Positions 1 to 9,233 are shown, numbered from the stretch's first letter. The stretch: 64,000 bases of DNA from Ornithinibacillus xuwenensis (GCF_039614845.1 NZ_JBDIML010000003.1:496001-560000), one strand, 5' to 3'. The notes: generated from the sequence alone by a model not told the origin. Translations and numbers: made by a program.

Positions 1-222
1 CCCTAGTTCCCTAGCTTTATTCTCTGCTGCTCGTCCTACCTGATCCCAAAAAGGTGTGTCAATATCCTGAGTAATCAGTACTAAACGATATTGGGTTTGA
101 TCTGGTGTGATTTCTTTAGGCAATTCCAAGTCTGATTGAAATACACGTACAGCAGATACAGTTGTAAAATAACAAAGTATGATAAATATGGTACTTAACA
201 TGATAAGGGTTGTCTTACGCAA
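1..222 (-). CDS. Partial sugar-binding periplasmic-type protein (N-terminus only)
   Basis: This is the first 74 codons of a minus-strand gene that leaves the window at base 1. The likely start is TTG at 222, because AAGGAG lies about ten bases upstream; an in-frame ATG at residue 8 is the alternative. The first 25 residues are a basic-plus-hydrophobic signal or anchor segment without a lipobox cysteine. Around residues 47-74, RLVLITQD and the phrase TPFWDQVGRAAENKARELG match the first strand and helix of type-1 periplasmic sugar-binding domains. Such proteins often feed a sensor kinase, but none is visible here. Family is fairly sure; substrate unknown. Confidence 0.6.
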   Translation of the reverse strand, partial: MRKTTLIMLSTIFIILCYFTTVSAVRVFQSDLELPKEITPDQTQYRLVLITQDIDTPFWDQVGRAAENKARELG

Positions 223-395
223 AAGAGGTAGCTCCTTTCTCTTTTATCCAGTCCGGATGAACCAAATCATTCTTTCTAGAGGAAACTATAATCATCATAC
301 CACCTATTGTTGACTGTTGAATACTGCAATTCTGCTATTATTTTGAAAAAGGAGAATGTTTCCTTTTGAGAATATTCAAATCAAAACAAGACAAA

Positions 396-422
396 AAGAA
401 GGGCAGTTATCAGCCCCTCTTT
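396..422 (-). terminator. Terminator of the monosaccharide ABC operon
   Basis: A stem with arms AAGAAGGGC and GCCCCTCTT (one mismatch) lies just after the permease stop. On the minus strand it is followed by a T-rich tract. Confidence 0.6.
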
Positions 423-447
423 TCCCTTTTCTATTCTACACGTAAAA

Positions 448-1623
448 CTATTTTCCACGTTTACGAGTCGTTACATCGAAGATAACCGCTAAGGCTAATA
501 CGCCCCCACGGATCATATATTGATACGAAATACCGACACCTAATAGGTTCATACCATTTGTAAGAGAAGCCATAACAATAGCTCCAATGATTGCTCCAGT
601 TACTTTTCCTACACCACCTGCAGAAGAAACTCCACCGACATAGGCTGCTGCAATTGCATCAAGCTCAAACAAAGTACCAGCAGTCGTGGTAGCCGATTGT
701 AAACGAGAAGTAAATAGTATCCCTGATAGCGCAGAAAGCAATCCCATTGAACCAAATACTAGCAACGTGATTTTGCTAACGTTAATTCCGCTTAGGTGTG
801 CCGCTTCTGGATTACTTCCCACCGCATACACATGACGTCCAATGACTGTCTTTGTTGTAATGAAATGGTAGATAATCACGACAAGTAGAATAATAACCAA
901 TGTCCATGATAGCCCATTGTAACCTGCCAGAATCCAGGTAATGTATGCAATAATTGCCGAAACAAACACGAGCTGTACAATAAAAATCGGCTTTGATACA
1001 ACCTCAAAATTATACTTCACCATTTTGCTACGTTTTGATACAGCTCCATAAATGTAGAATAAGATTCCTAATACACCAACAAGTACAGAAAGCAAATGCA
1101 ATCCACCTATTTGGCCAAGTGACGGAATATATCCATTACCGATTGCATTAAATGCATCATTTTGGATAATAATAGTTCCAGAATCCTCTGTTACTTGTAA
1201 GAGCGCTCCTCTAAAGATGAGCCAGCCCGCAAGTGTTGCCACAAAGGAAGGGATCCCCACTTTTGCAACAAGTAAACCAGTAGTCAAACCGATAACTGTT
1301 CCAATTAGAAGGATGACTGGAATAGCCAAGTAAACTGGCATGCCAACTTCCATGAGTAAAATAGCTGCAATAGCACCAAGAAATCCAGCTAGGAAGCCAA
1401 TAGACAAATCAATATGGCGTATAACGATAACGATCATTACCCCAACTGCCAGTACAGCAATATACCCTGCGGAATCTAGTAAATTACTAATATTACGAGA
1501 AGATAAAAACAAGCCATCTGTTAAAATCGTAAACGTCAACATAATCACAAATAAAGCGATATACATTCCATAGTCACGAATATTGTTTGTTAATAACGTT
1601 TTTAATTCAGTCAAAAATTTCAT
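448..1623 (-). CDS. mmsB: Monosaccharide ABC transporter permease, MmsB/GguB type
   Basis: This is the inner-membrane permease of a sugar ABC importer, 391 aa, with about ten hydrophobic segments. The region AVGVMIVIVIRHIDLSIG followed by a long loop and GRHVYAVGSNPEAAHLSGI is the BPD_transp_2 signature of ribose/xylose-type permeases. I start at ATG 1623 because GGGGG lies eight bases upstream; the in-frame GTG nine bases earlier has no room for a ribosome site. It follows the ATPase gene by 12 bases and the binding protein is first in the operon. The order binding protein-ATPase-permease and the length fit the ChvE-MmsA-MmsB group. The sugar is not proven. Confidence 0.9.
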   Translation of the reverse strand: MKFLTELKTLLTNNIRDYGMYIALFVIMLTFTILTDGLFLSSRNISNLLDSAGYIAVLAVGVMIVIVIRHIDLSIGFLAGFLGAIAAILLMEVGMPVYLAIPVILLIGTVIGLTTGLLVAKVGIPSFVATLAGWLIFRGALLQVTEDSGTIIIQNDAFNAIGNGYIPSLGQIGGLHLLSVLVGVLGILFYIYGAVSKRSKMVKYNFEVVSKPIFIVQLVFVSAIIAYITWILAGYNGLSWTLVIILLVVIIYHFITTKTVIGRHVYAVGSNPEAAHLSGINVSKITLLVFGSMGLLSALSGILFTSRLQSATTTAGTLFELDAIAAAYVGGVSSAGGVGKVTGAIIGAIVMASLTNGMNLLGVGISYQYMIRGGVLALAVIFDVTTRKRGK

Positions 1624-1635
1624 TGACTCCACCCC

Positions 1636-3156
1636 CTATTGCGTAGCAAGTTGCATAATTTTTTCTTGATTAGCCTCTTCAGCTGATAGCTCACCTTTTA
1701 TTTCACCCTCAGCCATTACGTAGATGCGATCACTCATTCCTAAAACTTCTCCAAGCTCAGAGGAAATCATAATAATACTCATCCCTTCCGCAATAAGACT
1801 ATTCATAATGGTATAGATTTCAAATTTAGCCCCTACATCGATACCTCGAGTTGGCTCATCCAAGATTAGCAGTTTTGGGTTAACAAAAAGCCATTTACCA
1901 AGAGAGACCTTTTGTTGGTTACCACCACTTAGATTTCCAACCAGCTGTTCAATAGACGAAGCCTTAATGGTTAAGTTTTGCTTGTATTCCTCTGCAACTT
2001 TAATCTCTTCATTTTCATTTATCACACCACTTGCAGAAATCTCTTTGAGATTACTAACGGAGATATTGTTTTTAATATCTTGGGTTAAAAATAGGCCATC
2101 ACCTTTACGATCCTCTGTCACATAAGCAATGCCTGCTTTAATTGCGTCTTTTGTATGCTTAAACTTTCTCCGTTTACCTTCAACTGTTAAGTCACCTTGC
2201 AATTTATAGGATTTTGGATTCCCATAAATACTTTGAGCAAGCTCTGTACGTCCTGCTCCCATCAAGCCAGCAACCCCAATAATTTCTCCTTGTCTCACAT
2301 GGAAATTAACATCCTTTAGGATTTGCTTACCAATTTGCGGATCATATGCTGACCAATTTGAAACTTCTAGAATTTTTTCACCAAACGATTTATTATCACG
2401 CTTCGGATAGATATCACTAATTTCTCGTCCTACCATATTCTTGATAATGGCAGCCTCCGTGATTTCGCCTTTCGATGCGTCTAACGTACAAATTGTATTT
2501 CCATCGCGAAGTAGTGTAGCACTATCAGCAATTGAAATTACTTCCTTCAGCTTGTGAGAAATCATGATACTCGTAATGCCTTCTTTCTTCAGCTCGCGGA
2601 GAAGTTCAAGTAGATTTTCACTATCATCTTCATTTAATGCAGCTGTTGGCTCATCCAAAATGAGTAATTTGACTTCTTTACTGAGGGCTTTCGCGATTTC
2701 AATCAATTGCTGTTTTCCAACTCCTAAATCCTTAATTAACGAATCAGGATTTACTTTCAATTTCACTTTTTCGAGCATGTTTTTTGACTCGACTATTGTT
2801 TGATTCCAATCAACAACGCCTTTGCGTTGCACTTCATTACCTACAAATAAATTTTCATATACGGATAAATCCGGAAATAAAGCTAGTTCCTGATAGATAA
2901 TAGCTATACCCGCATCTACACTATCACTAATTTTCGTGAATTTTTGTACGTCACCATTAAAAATAATATTGCCCTCATAAGTTCCATACGGATAAACTCC
3001 ACTTAAAACCTTCATAAGCGTTGATTTACCAGCACCGTTTTCACCAACTAAACAGTGAATTTCACCTTTTTTCACCTTGAAGTTAACATTGTTTAGCGCT
3101 TTAACTCCTGAAAAATCCTTCGTTATCTGATCCATCTCTAGAATGTATTCACTCAT
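1636..3156 (-). CDS. mmsA: Monosaccharide ABC transporter ATP-binding protein, MmsA/GguA type
   Basis: This is a cytoplasmic ATPase of 506 aa with two fused nucleotide-binding domains, as in XylG and MglA. The first has Walker A GENGAGKST near residue 40 and Walker B LLILDEPTA. The second has LSGGNQQKVSLGKWL and LLILDEPTRGIDVG near residue 420. The second Walker A region reads GLMGAGRTEL, the usual degenerate form of this family. The start at 3156 is chosen because GGGTGG precedes MSEYILEM by five bases, whereas an upstream in-frame codon lacks a site. It powers the permease downstream and couples to the ChvE-like binding protein upstream. Confidence 0.92.
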   Translation of the reverse strand: MSEYILEMDQITKDFSGVKALNNVNFKVKKGEIHCLVGENGAGKSTLMKVLSGVYPYGTYEGNIIFNGDVQKFTKISDSVDAGIAIIYQELALFPDLSVYENLFVGNEVQRKGVVDWNQTIVESKNMLEKVKLKVNPDSLIKDLGVGKQQLIEIAKALSKEVKLLILDEPTAALNEDDSENLLELLRELKKEGITSIMISHKLKEVISIADSATLLRDGNTICTLDASKGEITEAAIIKNMVGREISDIYPKRDNKSFGEKILEVSNWSAYDPQIGKQILKDVNFHVRQGEIIGVAGLMGAGRTELAQSIYGNPKSYKLQGDLTVEGKRRKFKHTKDAIKAGIAYVTEDRKGDGLFLTQDIKNNISVSNLKEISASGVINENEEIKVAEEYKQNLTIKASSIEQLVGNLSGGNQQKVSLGKWLFVNPKLLILDEPTRGIDVGAKFEIYTIMNSLIAEGMSIIMISSELGEVLGMSDRIYVMAEGEIKGELSAEEANQEKIMQLATQ

Positions 3157-3237
3157 CGCTACCACCCTTTTACAAAACAAGTTAGAATGATGAAATAGTA
3201 ATAGGAAAGCCTATTACTATTTCATCTTGTTATTCTA

Positions 3238-4353
3238 TTATTCTAATCCTGTGAATTCGCTTGCTTCGTAGTAACCAGAATCAATGAGTTCAGATTGAAC
3301 GTTTTCTTTATTCACAACGATTACATCTGTTTGCTTCGCTTTTACATCTGTTGCACCGTTATCATAAGAACCAGTTGTTTCTGGAGTTTTATCTTCCAGA
3401 ATGTCAATCGCCATACCCATTGCGTCACTTACAAGTGTACGAACATCTTTGAACACTGTCATTGTTTGCTTGCCATCAAGAATATATTGGATAGATGCTT
3501 TTTCTGCATCTTGACCTGTTACAACATAGTTTGAAATTGCAGGGTCTGAACCGAATACATCAGCAATAGCACGTGCAGTTCCATCATTTGGTGCTAGAAT
3601 TGCGACATCACCTTTCATGTCTTCACTTACAGCAGTCAAATGTGTTTCTGCTTTATTTTTTGCTTCGCTTGGATCCCAGTTTGTTGTTACCTGACCTAAA
3701 ATAGCACCCATTTCATCACGAGTAAGCTCTGACTTATCCTTCAATGCTTCCGCTTCACTTGAGTTTGCAATAACGAAAGTTCCGTCAGCAATCTTCGGTT
3801 GAAGCACTTTCCATGCACCCTCGAAGAATAAGAATGCATTATTATCAGATGAAGCACCAGCATATAGGTAAAGTGGAACGCCAGTACCTTCTGCATTATC
3901 GATTAAGTATTGACCTTGCGCTTCTCCAACTGCAACACTGTCAAATGTTACATAATAGTCAACTGCTTCTGTGTCCGTAATTAGACGGTCATAAGCAATA
4001 ACAGTAATTCCTTCTTCTTTTGCAGCCTCTACAGATGCACCAGCTGCTGCTCCATCATGAGGAGCGATAATCAGAACATCAATACCTTTGCTGATTAATG
4101 TTTCTACATTTTCTTTTTCTTTAGCAGATGAACCTTGGCTAAATAGAATCTCAGTTGTATAATCAGAGCCATCTAAAGCAGCCTTAAATCTTTCTTCATC
4201 CTGAACCCATCTAGGCTCATCTTTTGTAGGTAATACGATACCTACGCTAACTGCCCCACCTTTACCACTGCTTTCACTATTACATGCAGCAAGAACGAAC
4301 ATTAACATGATGGCAACAAGACCAAAAGTTAACGCTTTCAAAGTCTTTTTCAT
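3238..4353 (-). CDS. chvE: ChvE-like sugar-binding lipoprotein
   Basis: This is the substrate-binding component of the sugar ABC importer, 371 aa. Residues 1-23 form a lipoprotein signal ending in VLAAC, so the mature protein should be tethered at the outer membrane face by that cysteine. The body matches periplasmic binding protein 4 / ChvE, with VGIVLPTKDEPRWVQDEERF at the start and DVLIIAPHDGAAAG and VTGQDAEKASIQYI later. I start at 4353, where GGAG is nine bases upstream. A promoter and a perfect cre box lie upstream, so glucose repression through CcpA is expected. ChvE-type proteins bind several monosaccharides. Confidence 0.92.
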   Translation of the reverse strand: MKKTLKALTFGLVAIMLMFVLAACNSESSGKGGAVSVGIVLPTKDEPRWVQDEERFKAALDGSDYTTEILFSQGSSAKEKENVETLISKGIDVLIIAPHDGAAAGASVEAAKEEGITVIAYDRLITDTEAVDYYVTFDSVAVGEAQGQYLIDNAEGTGVPLYLYAGASSDNNAFLFFEGAWKVLQPKIADGTFVIANSSEAEALKDKSELTRDEMGAILGQVTTNWDPSEAKNKAETHLTAVSEDMKGDVAILAPNDGTARAIADVFGSDPAISNYVVTGQDAEKASIQYILDGKQTMTVFKDVRTLVSDAMGMAIDILEDKTPETTGSYDNGATDVKAKQTDVIVVNKENVQSELIDSGYYEASEFTGLE

Positions 4354-4399
4354 TTCTTCCAACTCCCTTTTTTAATAGTGCTTTCTATCTACAAGTTTC

Positions 4400-4428
4400 A
4401 TTATAGCTACTTGCATTTGGTATGTAAG
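4400..4428 (-). promoter_or_regulatory. SigA-type promoter of the monosaccharide ABC operon
   Basis: On the minus strand CTTACA (4423-4428) is followed after 17 bases by a perfect TATAAT (4400-4405), about 47 bases before the chvE start. The -35 box lies inside the cre box, so bound CcpA would block RNA polymerase directly. Confidence 0.6.
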
Positions 4429-4436
4429 CGTTAACA
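4423..4436. promoter_or_regulatory. Perfect cre box (CcpA site)
   Basis: TGTAAGCGTTAACA matches the Bacillus cre consensus TGWNANCGNTNWCA at every position. It overlaps the -35 box of the chvE-mmsA-mmsB operon, which predicts carbon-catabolite repression of sugar uptake. Confidence 0.8.
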
Positions 4437-4709
4437 AGTGGTAATCTTTTAATATTATCTGTACTTTTTTAACCTTCTGTACTATTTAGCTATGATTGTT
4501 AAATTATTGTCGCAAATTGAGCATGTTATTTGAGGCTATGTCAACTTCTCTAAGCGTGTAGTGTCCACTAATATAATACAAGCTTCTGACCAAGTGCATA
4601 CGGGATAAAAAAGGTATTCAAGCAAAGAATAGATATTACATTAGCTAGTTACAACTTAGCATGATAAACTACTTTTATTGGACAAAATTTACTTGAAAGA
4701 ATTAAGAAG

Positions 4710-6512
4710 GTGATTGTTATCCACCAAGATTTTGCACTTATTAGTATTGTAATAGTTATTTCTCTTGGTATTTTTTCACAATGGTTAGCATGGCGAATTC
4801 AATGGCCATCGATCGTCATTATGTCAGTTGCTGGGCTGCTAATTGGCCCGATGTTTGGTTTAATTAATCCGCAAGAAGCACTTGGGAGCCTCTACAGTCC
4901 AATCATTTCCCTAGCTGTTGCGTTGATTTTATTTGAGGGGAGTAATAGCCTCGATGTCCGAGAGCTGAAGGGCATTTCCAAATCCGTATACCGAATCGTA
5001 ACGATTGGTACTTTTATAGCTTGGATTGGTGGTTCATTAGCAGCCCACTTTATTGCTGGGCTTAGTCTGGAGATTTCCTTTATCATCGGTGGCTTATTTG
5101 TTGTAACGGGACCTACTGTCATCATTCCTTTGTTACGACAGGCAAAATTAACATCAAGAATTGCTTCGGTATTAAAGTGGGAAGGAATCATTGTTGATCC
5201 GATTGGCCCATTACTTGCACTTTTTGCTTATGAAATTATTAAAATTACATCAGCAGAGTCTTTTAGCTATAGTGATTTCATCCCTTTCTTTGTCGACTCC
5301 ATTATAGCTGTCATTGTCGGGTTCGTTATTGGAATTATCATGAGTTTTCTTGTGGGGAAAGGAGTATTCCCAGAATACTTGAAATCTCCTATTATATTTT
5401 GCTTTGTATTAATTTGTTTCACGATAGGGGAAGCAATCATGCATGAGACAGGAATGCTTGCGGTAACCGTAATGGGACTTACATTAGCTCGAACGAAAAA
5501 GCATGTTCATTCCATCAGTAGTATCGGTCATTTCATGGAGAATATCTCTGTAATGCTGACCTCTACAGTGTTCATCTTGCTTACCGCTTCCCTATCCCAG
5601 GAGACTATCTTGGAAATATTCACATGGCCAATACTTAGCTTTGTGTTGGCAATGCTATTCTTAGTCCGACCACTATCAATTTGGATTTCTACAATAGGTA
5701 CGGAGCTCTCTGTACAAGAAAAAACCCTTGTCGGCTGGATTGCTCCAAGAGGGATTGTAGCATTAACCGTTTCAGGGTATTTTGCTGAGTTGCTGATAGA
5801 TGATGGCTATCAGCACGCATCTATTCTAACCTCGCTAACCTTAGCATTAGTTTTTATTACGGTCTGTGCACATGGATTTTCCATTGGACCTATTGCAAAA
5901 AAACTGGGTTTAGCTAACACAGAGTCTACTGGTATCATTATTGTCGGAGCAAGTAGTTTTTCCATCGCCTTTGCTGAGCATTTAAAACAATTAGGCACAC
6001 CTGTATTAATAGCAGATACATCTAATAGCCGCTTGCACCAAGCTAGAAGGATAGGGATTGCAACCTACCATGGAGAAATCCTATCTGAGCAAAGTGAATT
6101 TGAAATTGACATGACACCTTATGACATGATTTTATCCATGACAGGAGATGTCGCATACAATGCGCTTGTATGCCAATCCTATATTCCTGAATTCGGTTAC
6201 CAAAACATCTTCGCCCTGCCAGTAGGTAGTCATAAGACAAAGAATTCCGAGCTTCCATCTTCTCTCAAGGCAAACTTACTTTTTGGTGAAGGGGAAACTT
6301 TTACAGAACTAAATAAGAAGGTTAACATTGGCTACTCTCTTCAAACGATAGAAATTGAAAATAAAAAAACAGTACTAAAAGAAGAGCTACCATTAAATGG
6401 AACACCTTTATGTATGAAAAAGAAAAATGGCAACCTCGTTTTTGTCACCTTTAAGGAAAAGATCTTGCTTGATGAAGGCGATCAGTTAGTTGTATTGATG
6501 CTGGAGGAATAA
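4710..6512 (+). CDS. CPA1-type cation/proton antiporter with a C-terminal TrkA-like domain
   Basis: This is a membrane exchanger of about 600 aa. Residues 1-400 carry about twelve hydrophobic segments typical of NhaP/CPA1 antiporters, with the conserved stretches ILFEGSNSLD, VVTGPTVIIPLLR and VDPIGPLLAL. Residues 407-500 (IIIVGASSFSIAFAEHL) form a TrkA-N-like Rossmann fold, and the last 70 residues resemble TrkA-C, which suggests gating by nucleotide or redox state. It probably moves Na+ or K+ against protons. The start is uncertain: the only canonical codon is GTG 4710, which overlaps the ribosome site AAGAAGG itself. It is a single-gene unit. Confidence 0.85.
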   Translation: MIVIHQDFALISIVIVISLGIFSQWLAWRIQWPSIVIMSVAGLLIGPMFGLINPQEALGSLYSPIISLAVALILFEGSNSLDVRELKGISKSVYRIVTIGTFIAWIGGSLAAHFIAGLSLEISFIIGGLFVVTGPTVIIPLLRQAKLTSRIASVLKWEGIIVDPIGPLLALFAYEIIKITSAESFSYSDFIPFFVDSIIAVIVGFVIGIIMSFLVGKGVFPEYLKSPIIFCFVLICFTIGEAIMHETGMLAVTVMGLTLARTKKHVHSISSIGHFMENISVMLTSTVFILLTASLSQETILEIFTWPILSFVLAMLFLVRPLSIWISTIGTELSVQEKTLVGWIAPRGIVALTVSGYFAELLIDDGYQHASILTSLTLALVFITVCAHGFSIGPIAKKLGLANTESTGIIIVGASSFSIAFAEHLKQLGTPVLIADTSNSRLHQARRIGIATYHGEILSEQSEFEIDMTPYDMILSMTGDVAYNALVCQSYIPEFGYQNIFALPVGSHKTKNSELPSSLKANLLFGEGETFTELNKKVNIGYSLQTIEIENKKTVLKEELPLNGTPLCMKKKNGNLVFVTFKEKILLDEGDQLVVLMLEE

Positions 6513-6572
6513 TCCTTCAGCATCTTCTTACCTATTTAATAGAATAAGAAACTGAAAATGGAGGATATGATT

Positions 6573-6899
6573 ATGAAGAAAGCTGTCTCCTTAAGCGCTT
6601 TAAAAGCTTTAGTAGAATCGAAATCCAAGAAAAAAACAGTGATAAAAATAATATGGAACGATACGGAGAAGATTACATTATTCATCACACCAAATATGAA
6701 AATAAATTCCTTTATTTATGACGAAAAGGAAGGCTATTTATTTTATGATAACGCTGGTAATCCAATTACATATACGATTCCATGTATTTTAACAGAAGAA
6801 GTTTTAGTGGATGGACAGGTACTTTTAGTGGATGAATTATTCGTAAACAAGGAGCGATTATCAAAGGAAGATAGACAATTTTTAGAGAAATATTCGTAA
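6573..6899 (+). CDS. Hypothetical protein, 108 aa
   Basis: I do not recognise this gene. It encodes a small soluble protein with a basic N-terminal stretch (KKAVSLSALKALVESKSKKK) followed by a predicted mainly beta region and an acidic C-terminus ending KEDRQFLEKYS. No signal peptide, membrane segment or cysteine motif is seen. I choose ATG 6573 because GGAGG lies eight bases upstream; an earlier in-frame ATG at 6558 would overlap that site. It sits 60 bases after the antiporter gene on the same strand and could be co-transcribed with it. Coding is supported by the ribosome site and the clean frame. Confidence 0.6.
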   Translation: MKKAVSLSALKALVESKSKKKTVIKIIWNDTEKITLFITPNMKINSFIYDEKEGYLFYDNAGNPITYTIPCILTEEVLVDGQVLLVDELFVNKERLSKEDRQFLEKYS

Positions 6900-6946
6900 T
6901 AAATCGATAGCCCACCGAGTCAATTCGATGAGCTATCCTCTTCGCA

Positions 6947-7854
6947 TTAAACAAGCTCGACAAAATAGCGTTTTTCCTCTTCCACAACCTCAAACCCAAC
7001 AGATTTGTAGAGGTTTAATGCTTTTTCATTTTCTGTATCTACCATTAATTGTGCTTCACCCAATCCTTTTTCCTTCAAGTAAAGAAGCGCCTTTGTCAAA
7101 AGGAATCTAGCAATTCCTTGTTTTCGCCATGCTTCTCTGACAAATACATCTTCGATAACGCCAATTTCTTCATCTTTCCAAGCCATTGTACATGCGATTA
7201 TGTTCCCGTTTTGTCTTACTGAAATGGCTGTCCAGTCCTCGTTACCCTTGTATTCATGTAATCTTCTTTCACCTAAGGCTGCATCTGGCCAAATTTCACA
7301 TTCTACAGCTAAATATTCCTTTTCTTCTTCCACTGTTTCCATTTTCCAAAAGTCCCATATCAGATTTCCATGGGCTAATGCAACATCCTGTACCGGCTGA
7401 TGAAGATCTCTTTTCATTGTGTATAGTGTATTAAGAGGCTTAAAATTTTTCTCCTCGAGAAAATATCGGTTATTGTTTACCTCTGAACTAAAGTTTCCAA
7501 CACAAAAAATGGTTTGATGACTAGATGAGAGCTCCTCTTTTATGGTTAATGCACGATCATGCAAGCGATCATAAAGGCTATTGAGTAAATCAAAGTCTGA
7601 CTCACGACCAGGTAGTGCTTTAAGATTGAGAAAAATGGTGTGTTTACTGTCCGCTGGATGACTCTCTGGAACACTATTAATAACTTCAACTTGCCCCTTC
7701 GCAATCATCTGTTTATCATCAAAAGATTCTCCCAATTCTCCTCGGGTCCAATCCACCAAAACACTACTTTTCTATCCTTTGTAACTTTTTGATAGAAATC
7801 ACCTAATAAGGGCATATCCGTTTGTTGAAAATTCCTTATGATAACTGAGTTCAT
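6947..7854 (-). pseudogene. GNAT acetyltransferase gene broken by a one-base frameshift
   Basis: Two overlapping minus-strand frames together encode one protein of about 300 aa. The upstream frame starts at ATG 7854 with MNSVIIRNFQQTDMP and runs through VVFWWIGPEENWENL. The downstream frame resumes with DDKQMIAKGQVEVIN and continues to the stop at 6947. Joining them needs one extra base in the AAAA run at 7721-7724 (CTTTTGATGAT on the coding strand). The C-terminal part, around IEDVFVREAWRKQGIARFLL, is a GNAT acetyl-CoA site with the R/Q-x-x-G-x-A motif. Substrate unknown. The defect may be a real mutation or an assembly error in a short homopolymer. Confidence 0.75.
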
Positions 7855-8142
7855 TTCGTTTCCATTCTCCTCTGTTTTTTTCTGAATTTTGTAGAGCACT
7901 TTCTGCACGCTCTGTATCTACGTTCTTATATATCCATACATTCATTACAATCATCCCCAATCCGGTAATTTTACTAGTTCCTTCATTAGTTTACAAAATA
8001 TACCTATATTTGAAAATAAAAACTTTTCCTACTTGAATAATACATTTTCGGAAACCAACTAATATTGTCACCCCCATTCGTGACAACACGCTTACTCTTC
8101 GTTACACTAAAAGTACATATATCGCTACAAGGAGGGTTTGAA

Positions 8143-8934
8143 ATGCAACGCATTACCGATCACCTTGGAAGAACAGTCACTTTTTCTTTTCCGCCAAAAC
8201 GAATTATTTCCCTTGTACCTGCCATTACTGAAACCATGTATCATATCGGGCTCGAACAAGAAATTGTTGGGAGAACAAGATTCTGTGTTCATCCGAAAGA
8301 TAAAGTAAAGCAGGCCGAAAATATCGGTGGTACAAAAGAGATCAAACTTGATCGCATCCATGCCTTAAAGCCTGACCTTATTATTGCTGAAAAGGAAGAA
8401 AACACGAAGGAAATCGTGGAGACGCTTGAAAAGCATTATCCCGTCTATGTGTTTGAAATCACAGGAATGGAAGATGTTATCCGTATGATTAACGATCTTG
8501 GAAATATCACTAGCCGAACTGAAAAATCTTCAAATCTCGTGGAACAAATCCAATCGGAATTCCAAACACTTCCGAATGTATCCGGAAAACGAGTTGCATA
8601 TGTTATTTGGAAGAAGCCATATATGGTTGTCGGTAACCATACATTTATTCAATCATTGCTTAGTAAAATGGGCTTCATTAATCCATTTACAGAAATGGAA
8701 GGAAGATACCCCGTCGTATCCGAAGTAGATTTTAAGCAAGCAGAATTGGACTACATTCTATTAGCAACTGAGCCTTATCCGTTTAGACAAATTCACTTAG
8801 AAGAATTCCAAGCATTATTACCTCATGTTCAACCTATTATTGTAGACGGGGAAATGTTTTGGTATGGAGCGAAGATGATCGAAGCTGCTCCTTATTTTAA
8901 AAAACTATTTGGAGAAAAAAGTGGAATTGTATAA
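8143..8934 (+). CDS. Cobalamin/Fe-siderophore-type substrate-binding protein without signal peptide
   Basis: This 263-aa protein belongs to the helical-backbone metal receptor (BtuF/FhuD) family. It begins directly with the binding domain (ITDHLGRTVTFSFPPKRIISLVPAITETMYHIG) and contains GRTRFCVHP, LKPDLIIAEKEEN and, near the end, GEMFWYGAKMIEAAPYFKKLF. There is no signal sequence or lipobox, unlike the transport members. ATG 8143 follows GGAGG by seven bases, so the missing signal is not an annotation artefact. It stands alone, without permease or ATPase genes, and is closed by a strong terminator. A cytoplasmic cobalamin-binding role is possible; I cannot tell from sequence alone. Confidence 0.8.
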   Translation: MQRITDHLGRTVTFSFPPKRIISLVPAITETMYHIGLEQEIVGRTRFCVHPKDKVKQAENIGGTKEIKLDRIHALKPDLIIAEKEENTKEIVETLEKHYPVYVFEITGMEDVIRMINDLGNITSRTEKSSNLVEQIQSEFQTLPNVSGKRVAYVIWKKPYMVVGNHTFIQSLLSKMGFINPFTEMEGRYPVVSEVDFKQAELDYILLATEPYPFRQIHLEEFQALLPHVQPIIVDGEMFWYGAKMIEAAPYFKKLFGEKSGIV

Positions 8935-8940
8935 AATGAT

Positions 8941-8989
8941 AAAAAGAAGTAACCGCTTCTAAACTAGGTTTATGCGGTTACTTCTTTTT
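8941..8989 (+). terminator. Strong intrinsic terminator
   Basis: Perfect 16-base arms (AAAAAGAAGTAACCGC and its complement) enclose a 17-base loop right after the 8934 stop. The symmetric A and T tracts allow it to act on both strands. Confidence 0.88.
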
Positions 8990-9023
8990 GATTTACGGAA
9001 ATACTTTGAAGGAGAAAGTCATA

Positions 9024-9233
9024 CTAATCCTCATGATTAACCGGATTTCCTCGCATCATCTTTTCAAACTTTTTCAACTGCTCATCATGCATTTGATTTA
9101 AAGAAGAGTATTTTTCATTTCTATCCATATTGGTACTCATACCAATTTGAGTTCCTTCTGCATCATTTAATATACTCTCTCGTTTACCATCTCGATGTGG
9201 TGTTACTTCCGATCCAGTATTTCGACGTTCCAT
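9024..9233 (-). CDS. Small hydrophilic hypothetical protein, 69 aa
   Basis: I do not recognise this gene. It encodes a very polar, charged protein with no hydrophobic core, containing NDAEGTQIGMSTNMDRNEKY and a C-terminal NPVNHED. I start at ATG 9233, where AAGGAG lies eight bases upstream. It lies 27 bases downstream of the SspO-like gene on the same strand, so the two are probably one unit. The composition and the neighbour suggest a sporulation-related small protein, but that is inference only. Confidence 0.55.
   Translation of the reverse strand: MERRNTGSEVTPHRDGKRESILNDAEGTQIGMSTNMDRNEKYSSLNQMHDEQLKKFEKMMRGNPVNHED

Larger units (their letters stand above)
4354..4709. other. Divergent intergenic region between chvE and the antiporter gene
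   Basis: This 356-base gap holds the chvE promoter and cre box in its left part. In the right part I see AT-rich sequence and the ribosome site of the antiporter at 4704-4710, but no convincing promoter, hairpin or small ORF. Confidence 0.5.

Noticed and set aside
1340..1573. Plus-strand ORF of 77 codons inside mmsB
   Set aside because: Antisense shadow of a conserved permease gene.
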